Assembly: GCA_029204225.1 (NCBI GenBank) | Contig: CM055092.1 | Location: 70,720,453-70,782,452 of the forward strand | Direction: 5' to 3' | DNA: 62,000 nt | Origin: Diphasiastrum complanatum | Taxonomy: Eukaryota > Streptophyta > Lycopodiopsida > Lycopodiales > Lycopodiaceae | Part shown: one piece after another, positions 1 through 34,121 of the stretch | How positions within the stretch are numbered: the first letter of the stretch is position 1 | Layout: each line of letters begins with the position of its first letter | Translations under genes and position numbers: made by a program | The notes under the pieces: model-generated | Told to the model about the DNA's origin: nothing | Database searches by the model: none | What the model saw: the letters and a program-made list of their open reading frames with translations, nothing else

Positions 1-390
1 TTGATTTATCCATCATGGAACAGATTGAGAATCTTAGCCAGGTTGAAGCACACAAACAAGTTAACAACCTATAGGATGTCGTGCCGCTCTTAAACTCAAT
101 GGTAGAAACCACGCACAGAATGGACTGCACAGCACAATATACATCGCTGCTGTTTGCGTCTTGGACCTCTTGCAACTTCATTTTGCTACAAGCTCATTAG
201 GTTAAGGCTTTAAATGTCTTTTAGCTTACGATTCCCAAATACCTTCCAAGACACTTTTGCAGTTAGTGCAAAACACATAACCTAGATTTTACCCAAAAAG
301 CTTAAAGCACTCCACCCTTTGCATTCACAAGTATGCAAACGTTTCAGAAAAGTACATGCCTCATCACAAAAATATAGTACCTTGCTTTTT
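1..390. other. 3' flank of gamma-tubulin
   Basis: AT-rich sequence downstream of the stop. It should hold the 3' UTR, but I see no clear polyadenylation signal and no other gene. Confidence 0.5.
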
Positions 391-23714
<23,324 letters not shown>

Positions 23715-23916
23715 CCTTGCTTGCTGATGGATGGATGGATCGATCCCAAGCTTTGCGCGCACGAGAGAGGAGAGAGCGGGAAAGGAGGTGGATGTGAGCG
23801 AAGTGAAAAAGGAAAAATTGAGCTGTCTACATTAGGGCAACCTGCTGGGTTATGTGGGCTAAAGCTCAAAACCCAAGGGTGGACTTTGACAACATATAAG
23901 GATATGCAAGTTTGTT
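23715..23916 (-). promoter_or_regulatory. 5' leader and proximal promoter of gamma-tubulin
   Basis: Only about 200 bp separate the start codon from recognisable LINE sequence upstream. The stretch holds a CCAT run near 23725-23742 and a purine-rich block (plus strand 23764-23785). I see no confident TATA box. Confidence 0.5.
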
Positions 23917-25230
23917 TGCTATACCCCTTTATCTTTGTTCGTCCTCTACTTTATCTTGGTCTTGGATTTCTTCCTTGGACGTCCTCGGCGCTTTTCACTT
24001 GGGCTTCCGTCGTCCAAGGCTCTACTTTTTCTTATTCCCTTGGCTCTCCGTCATGAAACTCAACTTGTTATGTGTCTTCCTCTCGATCGCTTGGCTATAC
24101 CCTATGACATTGCGACTTGGAATTTGTTCCCTCTTTTTCCCCTTTGGTGTCTAGTCTTTGGAAGGCATTCGCATTCTGGGTGTTCCTTTTGGTTCTAATT
24201 TCTTCAGCTCTGCTTTTCTTTGTGAGGTTCTCCAGGAGAATGTTGCTCATTCATATCTACTTCCCCGGCTGGCGACACTCAGATCATGTTTGGCATCTTG
24301 AAGTCTTGCTTCATCCAACGTCCTTCTTGCCTGCTGCGGACTTTCCCCCCTACTCAAGATTTTCTGTGTCTTCTTTCTTCCTTTGACAGCTCTATTATGG
24401 ATGTTTTTGGCTGGCTTTTGGGTCCTAGTTCTTTGGATGGTGTGGACACCCTTTAGCTCGGAATCAGGCTTGGTTACCCATTTCTTGTGGAGGTGTGGGT
24501 CCTCTCTCTACGGTTTCTTCTGCACCTGCATCTTTTCTTGGGAGCTGGGCTCTTGTCGCCTCTACTTTATCTTCTCGGTTCCTTTTTTACCATCGCCCTC
24601 TCTTGGCGGACTGCATTGCTTGTGTGAATAGCAGTTCTTTGCCTTTTCAACACCTCCTCATCGCTACATGGGAGCTTCTCCCCCTCTCCTGCGCGAGCAT
24701 GTCTTCTTCCTTTTGAACAACTCCTTACTTTTAGCTCATACCACCTACAAGAGACCCTCTTGGAGCGCATGCACAAGCAAACTCTTTCCAACATGCTCTC
24801 TGAGGCACCTTCGACGTTGCTCGGCTTTTTTCTTGTGCGGGTCCAAGTGTGGGGACTTGGTTGTCAGCTTGGCCTGTTATTCGTTTCTTTTGGTTGTCTT
24901 CGGCCATCTTCACCACTGCTCTCCATCTTCACTTGGGGCTACCTCATCCCTCGGCCTTGGGTCTCTCCAAGTGTGTCTGTGTTCAGCCTATTGATGCTCT
25001 TGCTATCCACCTCCTTTGTTTTCCTTCTAGAAGTGAGCGCACAATTATGCATGATGTTGTCAGAGATGTAGCGGCCGCTATAGGTAGAAATGGAGGATTC
25101 CATGTCCTCAAAGATCAATCTCATGTCCTTCCTTTTGCCACGTCCCACTCTTCGCGCAAGCGTGTTTACATTGTCCTCTCCTAGGATGGGCTCCGTACAA
25201 CCCTTGCAACTAGGTTGTAATTGGACCTCA
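23917..25230 (+). pseudogene. LINE of a second family: RT C-terminus, CCHC knuckle and endonuclease-like tail
   Basis: Recognisable pieces are GIRILGVPFGS (about 24160), QRPSCLLRTFPPTQDFL (about 24310-24360), AWLPISCGGVGPLSTVSSAP and AFLGSWALVAS (about 24470-24560), and RPLLADCIACV (about 24600-24635). Then come LGLPHPSALGLSKCVC with H-x4-C, ERTIMHDVVRDVAA (about 24930-25080), and HVLPF with RKRVYIVLS.DG (about 25110-25200). The C-x-C...H-x4-C followed by R...HD and a (D/Y)IVLS.DG strand resembles R2/Dualen-type LINEs with a restriction-like endonuclease. Multiple frameshifts are present. It abuts the gamma-tubulin promoter in divergent orientation. Confidence 0.6.
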
Positions 25231-26200
25231 AGGATGTCAAACAATAAAAAACATGTTGGTTAGATAGTGCTTCAAGAAAACCCATCAAACTAGGTTTTCT
25301 ACCGCCAACAGCTCTTTTGAAATCATAAACTCAAAGCTAGAATGTTTGATTCTAATATTTCATCACTTTATTGGAAGTATTATAGTTTCTTATTGTTAGA
25401 TTTCATCCTTGAAATCATTTGTAATGTGGAACCAATTAATGTGCAGTCTGTAGTTTTACTCGCATTGTCAAGATAGTATCGAAGTTGTCGAGACCATCTA
25501 TAAAAATACAAGCATTATCGACACATAGTAGTCACACAATGTTCAAATCGACCAAAAGTTGATGGACTGATGAGGGTTCCAAACTCAACTAAATTAGATT
25601 AAATAGTGGAGCCTTATCCCCTACATTTTCGGGTCCAATCCCGGAGTCCCACGTGGCACTTGCCACATAGATAACAATGCTTTCCGTGAGGGTTGTGCCT
25701 TCAAAAACTATAAACAAATCAATTAAATCATATTAGTTTAAGAAGTTTTTCAAAGTTGTTATTTCGTAATTCTTCTCCTTCTTCACCTCTCTATTCCGTA
25801 GACTAATTTGCAATAAGCTATCGCGATTATAGTCTGTGTAAGAGCAAAATTGTTAGCAGAATAAGATGCGCTATTATCATAACTCAATCAAAGTAGATAG
25901 TGAAAGCATGTAGAAGTTGTAATTCATCATTTATCAATAAAGACTACTTTCACCACTTTTGATTTGATCTATTGCTTCTATTATTCTCACTTATTATAAT
26001 CTAAGTTTCTGATTTGATCTAATTGGCATTAATATCTTATTGTCATCATTTTTTGCACTTGTGAGTGATAGTTTAGCTATACTTCTGATAGTAGTGAATT
26101 GGTTTTGTTATCATGTTAATCTTTGCTGCTACTATTGACTATTCAATCGATAATTCACTGTTGAGTAGATATTTGACCACTGCACAACTTGTTTCCAGTA
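25231..26200 (+). repeat. Probable decayed copia 5' LTR
   Basis: AT-rich non-coding sequence immediately before a decayed primer binding site and a copia gag. The left boundary is unresolved. Confidence 0.4.
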
Positions 26201-26213
26201 GGGTATTAAAGCT
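26201..26213 (+). other. Decayed primer binding site
   Basis: GGGTATTAAAGCT, a three-mismatch version of the usual TGGTATCAGAGCT. Confidence 0.45.
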
Positions 26214-26289
26214 AGTTATCTACATATCAATGTGTATTGCCAAAATTAATATCTAGATCAGATTTGTATACGATATATGCGTCATCTTC

Positions 26290-26545
26290 AAATTCTATTG
26301 AGAAGTTGGATGGTGACAACTATCACTTTTGAAAATTTAAACTGAGGGTTATTCTACAAGTGAAAGAGCTTTAGGAAGTTGTCGAAGGTACTGAGGTTAA
26401 GCCTATTGCAGTTCCAACAACTATTATCAAATGGAAGTAGAAGGATGAGAAGACCTTCGCTCTTATCACTCTGAACATCAAAGATAATCAGATCAATCAT
26501 ATTTGAAGTGCTCGAAATTCAGTAGAAGTTTTTTGATTTGAGGAT
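26290..26545 (+). pseudogene. Copia gag fragment
   Basis: KLDGDNYHF.KFKLRVIL, EVVEGTEVKPIA and KDEKTFALITLNIKDN, read through stops. This is the N-terminal gag pattern of copia elements. Confidence 0.65.
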
Positions 26546-27744
26546 TCGACAATTCTCCAGCAAATGTCTAGGCCTTTTGTAGTATTTGCAAAACAGCTTT
26601 GAACTTGACGAAGTCAATTTGAATTTGTGCCTTGTTCCAAATTTGAATTATTATTCGACTTTCATACTTTACGTATGTTCTTCCATGTCTTCTTCTTATC
26701 AAATTTCTTCAAATAAAGAGCTTTTGATTCTGGTGCTGAATGGAAAAATGAAAATCCACTTCTCCGGATCTCTCCTTGCAATAGCATAGATGAAACTTTT
26801 GCTAATGTAAAACCTTGTTGAGTAGAAATAATAATCACCCAATTTTTTTAGGTGTCAAGAAAGCTTGAAAGATGAGAAATAACTACATCTGCATCGTTGA
26901 TTTATGCACCACTTGTAGACATCTGCTCAAGAAGGTTTCTGAAGTTGTTCAAATAATCGAATCTCCATCAACCATTTTGAATGCTAAAAACTTTTTCCTC
27001 AGGTAAAGTTTGGCAGTCACATCTCTAATGTCATAGAGTGTGCTGACACAACACTTCGTCGTAGTCAACCATGGTTATGGGAAACCCATTCCTCCTTCTA
27101 ACCCTTTTATACAAATTATCATTTGTTGTATGAAGAAAGTTGTTGATGTGTATAATTTTATCATTTCTAGTGATAGACCTACATGTGATGGTCTTGATGA
27201 CAATTTGTGTTGCCTTGTTGATCTTATGAGTACTTTGGATTGGATTAAGATATATATGGAATTTATTAAAAAGAATGACCCTTTGAATGTTGTGAAAATA
27301 TTTGTATCAACCTCTCTAGCTATGTTGATAGTCCGGAGAATGAAAAATATTTATTGTAACTCTCACATTCAAAAAATGTTTGCTTATCTTGACAAAACAC
27401 GGTGTTGTTTCTTTGGATCTCTATTGAGCTCCATCTTTTTCCACACCCCTTGATTTTTGTTGACAACTTGGATGAATAAAGTATCTCTAAATTTGAGTCA
27501 TTTTCCCAAGAAATTTGTGAGGTAGACAACCAATCATCTTTCAAGTTTTGCCAAGCTAAAAGTTGTCAAGTACCTTTGGTCCTTAGTTATACCATTGAAT
27601 TCAGAAAAGCTAAAACTACCTTCAAGTTATGGAGTCTCCCTTCTGTAAACTATCAATTTTCAAAGAAAAAGGACAATTATGATGGTACTAATCAATCATT
27701 AAGAGTTATTGATTGCTTAATCCAATGATCTATCAAGGTGTAGG
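26546..27744 (+). other. Unrecognised sequence with a 137-codon frame
   Basis: The frame at 27040-27453 contains DNLCCLVDLMSTLDWIKIY and resembles nothing I know. Further coding-like text (VIPLNSEKLKLP) reads on to about 27700 in other frames. It may be the rest of the older copia or a captured gene fragment. It is cut by the insertion at 27745. Confidence 0.3.
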
Positions 27745-28497
27745 TGTTAGATCTTGATCTAGATGCATTACACTATGATTTAAGCAAGAGCAATGGATCA
27801 AAATGATTAAAATCTAAGAGGAGCGGCCTCACACATGTGGAGGACAATACCTATATGGCCTGTAAACAGAGAGTAAAGTACTTAAGCTTATAAATGCATT
27901 CCAATCACAAAAACACAAGACAAATGTGGAAAATACAAGCAAAACTAGAAATTGCCAATGTCTCATCAACTTCTCATTGATTTGGTTAATCCCTTTATAG
28001 ATCAAGTACATCCATGAGCTGTGTACTTTCCAGCAAGCCTTCACACGTGTGAAGAATGCCTAATCATCCAGATCCACCAATGGGAGCCATATGTGCTCAT
28101 TTCCCAAAGTTGACTATTCTCTTTGGCTAGAAAACAAAAAACTAGTCTTCCACTTTTATAGGAATATTCCCTATAAAATAGGATCTAATGGAACCTTCCT
28201 ATCTTATCATCTAGAAGCTTATCCACACGTGTGAATGGTATCTTGACATGTGTGAGTATTAACTCATTCACATGGAAGTCCAATCTATTTACATAGAGTT
28301 TGACCAATTTCAAGATTATATTTAAAGGTCAATTTCACACTAGTGTAGATCTAGCTAAAATCAATCTAACTTTATAAAAGTGACTTACATACATTCTTTC
28401 ACACGTGGGAATAGACTCCACACATGTGAGATCCTATCAAGATCAAAATATCTTAAGATCTATAAAGTACATCAAGTTGGAAGTGATATTTTTAACA
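27745..28497 (-). repeat. Copia 3' LTR rich in CACACRTGTG palindromes
   Basis: TGTTAGATCT to TTTAACA on the plus strand, next to a minus-strand polypurine tract (plus 28498-28505, CTCCTCCT). Six CACACGTGTG/CACACATGTG-like motifs lie at 27830, 28042, 28224, 28246, 28400 and 28419. No partner LTR was seen. Confidence 0.75.
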
Positions 28498-28510
28498 CTC
28501 CTCCTCACTT

Positions 28511-29625
28511 CTAACTTGGCAAATATAATGTACATCTATCTACAACTCCAAGAGCATCTCTTAACTTGAAAAATGGATCTTTAGCCGAAGATTTGGTTAA
28601 GATATCAGCTATGCACTTGGATGATGGCACATGATGAAGTTGAACCTCCTTGGATTGCACCTTCTCCCTCACAAAGTGATGAGCTATCTCAACATGCTTT
28701 GTTCTAGCATGGAAGATCGGATTGGTAGCAATTTGTTGAGAAGCCTGATTGTCACAATAGATGCAAGGGATCTCCTCGGCCTTTAGCACTTTAAGCTCCA
28801 CCAAAAGTCTTCTTAGCCATAGGAATTCTTTGGTTGTTGAAGTCAATGCCTTGTACTCAACTTCACAAGAGGAAAGAGAAATTGTATCTTGATTTTTGGA
28901 AAGCCAAGATATCACTCCTCCACAAAGGATGGTGGCAAATGCACTTATAGTCTATCCATCTTGTCTCTTGCAAAATCTGAATTTGAAAATGCTCTCGAGT
29001 ACAAGTTAGATCCTTGATAGAGAATGCCAAAAAATCTAGTAGAAGAGACATATCTAAGCACTCTCTTGACACTTTTCCAATGATGCCTCAAAGGACCTTG
29101 CATATGTTGACTTAGCTTGCTTATACTATAACTCAAATCTGGTCTAGTAATTGTCAAATAGACTAAGGAGCCTATTAGCTCCCTAAAGAGTGTGATGAAA
29201 GGTGTTTCATCACAATCAATAGTAACTTTACAAACTTGTTCCATAGGGGTGTCAATCCCCTTGCAATCTTTCATGCCAAACCTTTCAAGAATGGAAGTAG
29301 CATACATTGATTGACTTATAAAAGCAAAATAACTACCTCTAGTAGCTTCTATTCCAAGTATGAACTTAAGAAGTCCTAGATCTACCATCTTTAATTCATA
29401 GACAAGGAAGCTTTAACATTTCTTATGCCTTCACCATCATTTCCTGTCAATATGATATCATCAACATAAAGTACTAAAATGATGATCTTTCCATCATTAC
29501 ATTTGATGTACAAAGAATGCTCATAAGAGCTAATCACAAAGCCAAGAGAGTAGAGAAAATCATGCAACCTAGAGTACCAAGCTCTAGGTGCTTGCTTCAA
29601 GCCATATAGGCTCTTCCTTAAGTGG
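28511..29625 (-). pseudogene. Copia RT-RNase H, 5'-truncated
   Basis: On the minus strand: [24 protein letters not shown] (about 29440-29475), LGLLKFILGIE, YLTITRPDLSYSISKLSQHM (about 29100-29170), then RNase H with SLSSCEVEYKAL, CDNQASQQIA and KHVEIAHHFVRE (28600-28880), and DILTKS near the end. It breaks abruptly at about 29625 inside RT, so gag, protease and integrase are missing. A frame shift lies near 28920. It has its own 3' LTR at 27745-28497. Confidence 0.85.
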
Positions 29626-31460
29626 CGATCTGAATAAAGAGATTAATCGCATTGCTATGTGACAATCTAATATAAGCAAAGTTGCTTCTGAACTTTATCA
29701 CAAGTGGTTGAAATTAACTAGATTGTTACCCATATATCAGACCATTGATGATCCCATGGCTCTAACAAGACTTTCCATAAATACCGCGAATGGCCTCAAA
29801 AACTATAAAGAAGCTGTAGGGACAACATGTTTCCACTTATGACTTTTACAGCTTTGCTTTTTCTTCTTCTCTCCCTCTTTATAATGACTTGCTCTTACTC
29901 TTCTACAACAAATCTTTGCTGGATAGGTGTTTGTCGAAGTATTGATTGTTGAAGCTTCCTGTAGGTATTTCTTTGACTGATGGACAATGATCTGCCTCTA
30001 TGGATCTTTTGTTTAGCTCCATGATGGAAACTACTAGTCTTTTATGCAAATTTGGTTTGCATTCTAACCAATGGTATGATGACCTTTGTGAGAAAACTTT
30101 TTGAAGCTTTTTTGGGGAACCTATTTCTCTCTGCTATTTGCACCCAATTTTGAAGTAATCTTTCGACTTGAATGAAATGATGATTGTGCCATAGCTAGTC
30201 GCACTTTTGGTGAGGCAAAATGCGCCATACTAACGCAATTTTCTACTCCATGAATGTTATTTCATGTGAGGATGTGGGCACATTCCCATTAGGGAATTGT
30301 GCACCCTACCACAAAGCTTATTTTTTCGATTTTGATGACATTCTGATGGTTCTGCATATATAGCCTTGCAAAGGTGGCTTAATATGGATTTTTCAAAGAA
30401 AAGAGTTATGCTCTTTGTATAACAACTAACTATATTTTGTTACATATCACATTTATGTCTTTCATTAGAGAATAGAGCGCTTGAACAATGCCTTACCTAG
30501 CATAGCACCTAAGTAGATGAGACTTGCCATGAACAATCTACATGATTATGCTTGTTATCATTCTATGGAATTAGGGTTGGCTCTTTTTCGTTTTGAAATG
30601 ATACTTCAAAGGGAATGTATATGTTTTAACTCAATTTTTTTGGATTGAATCAATAGTACATAAGACAAGTGTGCTACCTACCGAGTTGAGTATGGGTAGT
30701 TCTCAGGATATGTTCTCACCAAACATACAGGTATGATGCTAAACTGAACTTCGCACTCAATACCATTGTTTAAAACTAATGCATTTATATGGAGACTTTT
30801 TAAGTTTATGTGTTGTGAATGAGCTAATACTACGAGACACGCTATTGCACTTTTTATACAAGAAAAATGAGCTAGAATTTAGGATTTTACAAGGTGTTAC
30901 TTTCCAGAAAGAAATGCGATGAATGATAATTACTCTCTCTTATGCTTTAAAACGGAAAGTAAAGTAATAACTATGACAAGATTGTGGGGCTAAATGTAAG
31001 CGAGCTATGTTAGCATTTAAGATGTTAGGATTGTGATTGGGTTTTGGTTTCTAGAGGCTTGAATGGCATGGATTTGCTCAAGCTTTGTATTACAACATTC
31101 AGACTTGCATGAGGTTTCATGGAGTCCAAAGGATCCATATGGCATGGATCTCCCCTGGCACTTAATGCTATACACGAACCATATCTTTTTTGTACTATGT
31201 GTTTGAGGATGATAGCTTCATACATACATTACATTCTTTTTGGAATTTCATACGGTTTTCGTGTCCTAACACTAATCAATATGGCTTATGTCTTGATACA
31301 GTCTCATACATAGGGCAGAACATATTGTTAGTCAAAAGGTTTTGGTTGGAGGATTGCATGAATGATATTCAACTGTATTTATATTGTTAAGTAGTGAATC
31401 TTATTTTGGACATGAATAACAACTGATGCTCAGCCTTGCTTGAACATTCAACTACAGGTA
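29626..31460. other. No recognisable gene
   Basis: AT-rich sequence with scattered short frames. 29640-29830 has a coding-like look and may continue the sequence interrupted at 27745. Confidence 0.4.
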
Positions 31461-31770
31461 CGTGCTCGACTTGGCAAACACATTAATCCAAAATGTTCTA
31501 GTGAACCATGAATCCATATTGAAGACAATGAACTTAGGAAGTCCATGCAATCGCACGACGTGTTCAATAAACAACTCTGTGACTTGTGAGGCTGTCACCA
31601 TCTTTGAGGGGCGATAAAGTGAGCCATCTTGGTCAACCTATCGACTACTATCAAAGTTGACTCGAGGTCCTAGGTAGCCCCCCCTGGGGAATCTCTAGGA
31701 ATTGCAGCAAACCTCGAGGGCTTACACGTTTCGACTGGGGCGCTTGACAAGGCATGTAGCGTTGTACGTA
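31461..31770 (-). pseudogene. Ty3-gypsy integrase remnant
   Basis: Read on the minus strand with shifts: PRGLLQFLEIPQ, VTASQVTELFIEHVVRLHGL PK and FTRTFW, the typical gypsy integrase stretch before and at the second catalytic aspartate. The aspartate site is altered (FNMDSWFT). Confidence 0.7.
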
Positions 31771-32049
31771 CTCACTAATGTGCCACCAAATAGAATCACA
31801 TGATGCAGATTGTTTTACAAGACTAGTATCATGCCTATCTATCCGGTACCATCACAAACCAATACATCACTATAATCATTCACATCCATCACGTAACAAC
31901 AATAAAGATATTGTAAAGGTACTTACTTTATTTGTGTAGCTGAGATGAGGGAGCCAAATGTCAAATTCCTCTCACCTCTCAAGACATGAGACAAACCCTC
32001 ATGCTTGACTTTATATATGTGAGTATTAGAATCTATAGTTGGCTGGCCC
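31771..32049. other. Spacer
   Basis: Nothing recognised. Confidence 0.3.
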
Positions 32050-32520
32050 CGGGCTACATAGATGCAGATTGGCAGGAGATATTGACACAAGAAATCGACC
32101 TCTGGATTTGTGTTCATGTTCAATCAAGGCCCAATTTCACGGAACAACAAAAAATAGACCTTAGTAGCATTATCCTCCATAGAATCGGAATACATAGTTG
32201 CCACAAATGCTACCAAGGAGTTAATTTGGCTGAGGAACCTACTTGTCAAAATTATCCAGTCACACTCGACAACCCTCTATTGTGACAATCAAAGTGCCAT
32301 TGCACTATCTCTGAATCCGAGATTCCACTCCCAAAGTAAGCATATCGAAATCTGATATCACTATCTTAGAGAGAAAGTGCAATGAAAGGAAATTTCTTTG
32401 GTTCACTGCAAGACAGAGCTACAGACAACAGATTACTTCACCAAGGCTCTAACAAAGGAACATCATCTCAAATTTAACAACCTACTAAATACGAAGATCA
32501 AAAATTTTCAAGATCCACAT
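32050..32520 (+). pseudogene. Copia RNase H remnant
   Basis: GYIDADW near 32055, a shifted run matching the copia RNase H middle, then CDNQSAIALSLNPRFHS (about 32283-32333) and DYFTKALTKEHHLKF (about 32430-32480). Stops and shifts throughout. Confidence 0.75.
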
Positions 32521-32531
32521 TAAGGGGGAGC
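32521..32531 (+). other. Polypurine tract of the same copia remnant
   Basis: TAAGGGGGAGC immediately after the pol stop. An LTR should start near 32532; its end is unresolved, and the sequence up to about 33060 may belong to it. Confidence 0.65.
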
Positions 32532-32639
32532 GTTGGAATTCATGCTCAAGCCCAATTCCATAAATAATGAGCAACCTGAAACCTATTCATCTTTATTATG
32601 AAAAACGACACAAAAAATATGAAGACTTGAAGTTTTTGC

Positions 32640-32940
32640 AAAGGATCAAAAAATTCAGGATCGAATTTTTTCGACCCAAGCCCATTTTTCCAACCCAATG
32701 TTAATTCGATCAAAGAGAGATTTTTCGGCCCCGGATCGGATCGGCTCGGATCGAGATGGAAAATATTCGGGCGTCTTCGACCCTTGGATCGGATCGGGTC
32801 TAATAAATCTGACCCTTAGTTAATTTTTCAATATCCAAAAGTTAGACTTTTCCGATACTGTATCGACTTGAAAAATCCAAAAAGTTTTGATACCCGAAAT
32901 CAGAATTTCTCGATACGGGATCAACTCAGATAATCCGTAA
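32640..32940. repeat. GGATCGGATC word array
   Basis: Repeats of GGATCGGATCGG, CTCGGATCGA, GATACGGGATC and TCGACCC words mixed with A- and T-runs. The style matches 6165-6365 and 7283-7470 with another word. Confidence 0.6.
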
Positions 32941-33204
32941 TTTTTTGAATCATTGTAATTTTGAGTCTTTGTATATTCTCAAGTCCTTGTAAAATTTGAT
33001 ACTGTTAACTAAAAATTCGAACCACATACTGTTAAAATAACGGCTACATTCTGTGGGATTGTAAATAGATTAACTGAGGCATCCAATGCACTGATCATCT
33101 GACATTCAAGGAAGTCAATGCCCTGACAAACATCTTGTATAACAATGTACAAGTAATATTCTACAACGATGTCTAGTGACTATGTAGGCTTATGTAGAAT
33201 TCGT
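32941..33204. other. Spacer
   Basis: Nothing recognised. Confidence 0.3.
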
Positions 33205-33490
33205 TAGTTGAGGATCGTCGTCTTTCATTAATCGAGACTGAACGAGTTCAGAGTAAAAGAAAAGAAATTTTTGACCAATCTATTAAGAAAATAAAAATCA
33301 AACAAGGGGACTATGTGCTTCTGTATGATAACAGACACATGCTGTTTCCTAGAAAATTACATACCAGATGGATGGGACCGTATAAAGTTATAGAAGTTTT
33401 TAATAATGAATCACTTCAGTTAGCTGATCTCCAAGGACATTTACTTGACACTCGAGTAAATGGTTCAAGGGTGAAGCGCTACTATGAATA
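33205..33490 (+). pseudogene. Ty3-gypsy pol C-terminus
   Basis: Open in one frame: LSLIETERVQSKRKEIFD, KQGDYVLLYDNRHM, LHTRWMGPYKVIEVF, LQLADLQGHLLDTRVNGSR and VKRYYE, then a stop. This is the end of a gypsy integrase region of the Athila/Tat style. The upstream pol is absent. Confidence 0.8.
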
Positions 33491-34121
33491 ATGTCCGATA
33501 CATCAGTTTTTTAAGTCCGTTATTTTTTGTCCAATTATTATTTTTTATTATTTATTATTTTATTTATCTTTTAACCAAAGTTTACATTTTTGCGAAAATG
33601 TCGAAGCATGTTGCAATTGTTTGTATTGCAAAAAAGCCGAGACCTTCGCTACATTTATATTTTGCGAAAAACCCGACACTATATTGGAATATGGTGTATT
33701 TAGTAAGTTCACCAATACGGAAATTGCGACACTTACCTTCGCATTTTTTGGGATTTTACCTTCTGACACCTTCGCATTTTTCGCATTGTAATGACGGAAG
33801 AAGCTTACCAAGCGAAGCATTCCTGCATTTTGTTTATTTATTTATTTTTGTTTTTTTTGGACTAGACACTTTATTATTTAGTATGTACCTTCAAAATGAA
33901 GGACATGCTTCCATTTAATAGCAGTCCAATCCGCCAAAATATCATCAATACGCCTAAAACCTCAAACACTTTAGTTGTTGTCGCTACCATTTTCCATCAC
34001 TCTTGCTCTCCGAAATTGCGAATTGTTGTGATCAAGCTCTTGTCTGCCATCATTTACATTTGCAAGCACTATGGCGATCGTATTCAAGACACACCCAAAG
34101 CCAGTGTTACCAATCTTATAA
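33491..34121 (+). other. Non-coding link between pol and the accessory ORF
   Basis: T-rich. The word CTTCGCATTTTT and its relatives (TTTGCGAAAA, CCTTCGC) recur between 33585 and 33830. The open frame at 33484-33918 looks like composition, not a gene. Confidence 0.45.

Noticed and set aside
25040-25085. MHDVVRDVA resembles the MHD motif of plant NLR resistance proteins
   Set aside because: The upstream text (GVPFGS, QRPSCLLRT, ISCGGVGPLS, CxC...HxxxxC) fits a LINE C-terminus and no NB-ARC motifs (P-loop, GLPL) are present.
33484-33918. 144-codon hydrophobic frame after gypsy pol
   Set aside because: It overlaps the pol stop in another frame and its hydrophobicity comes from T-rich sequence.
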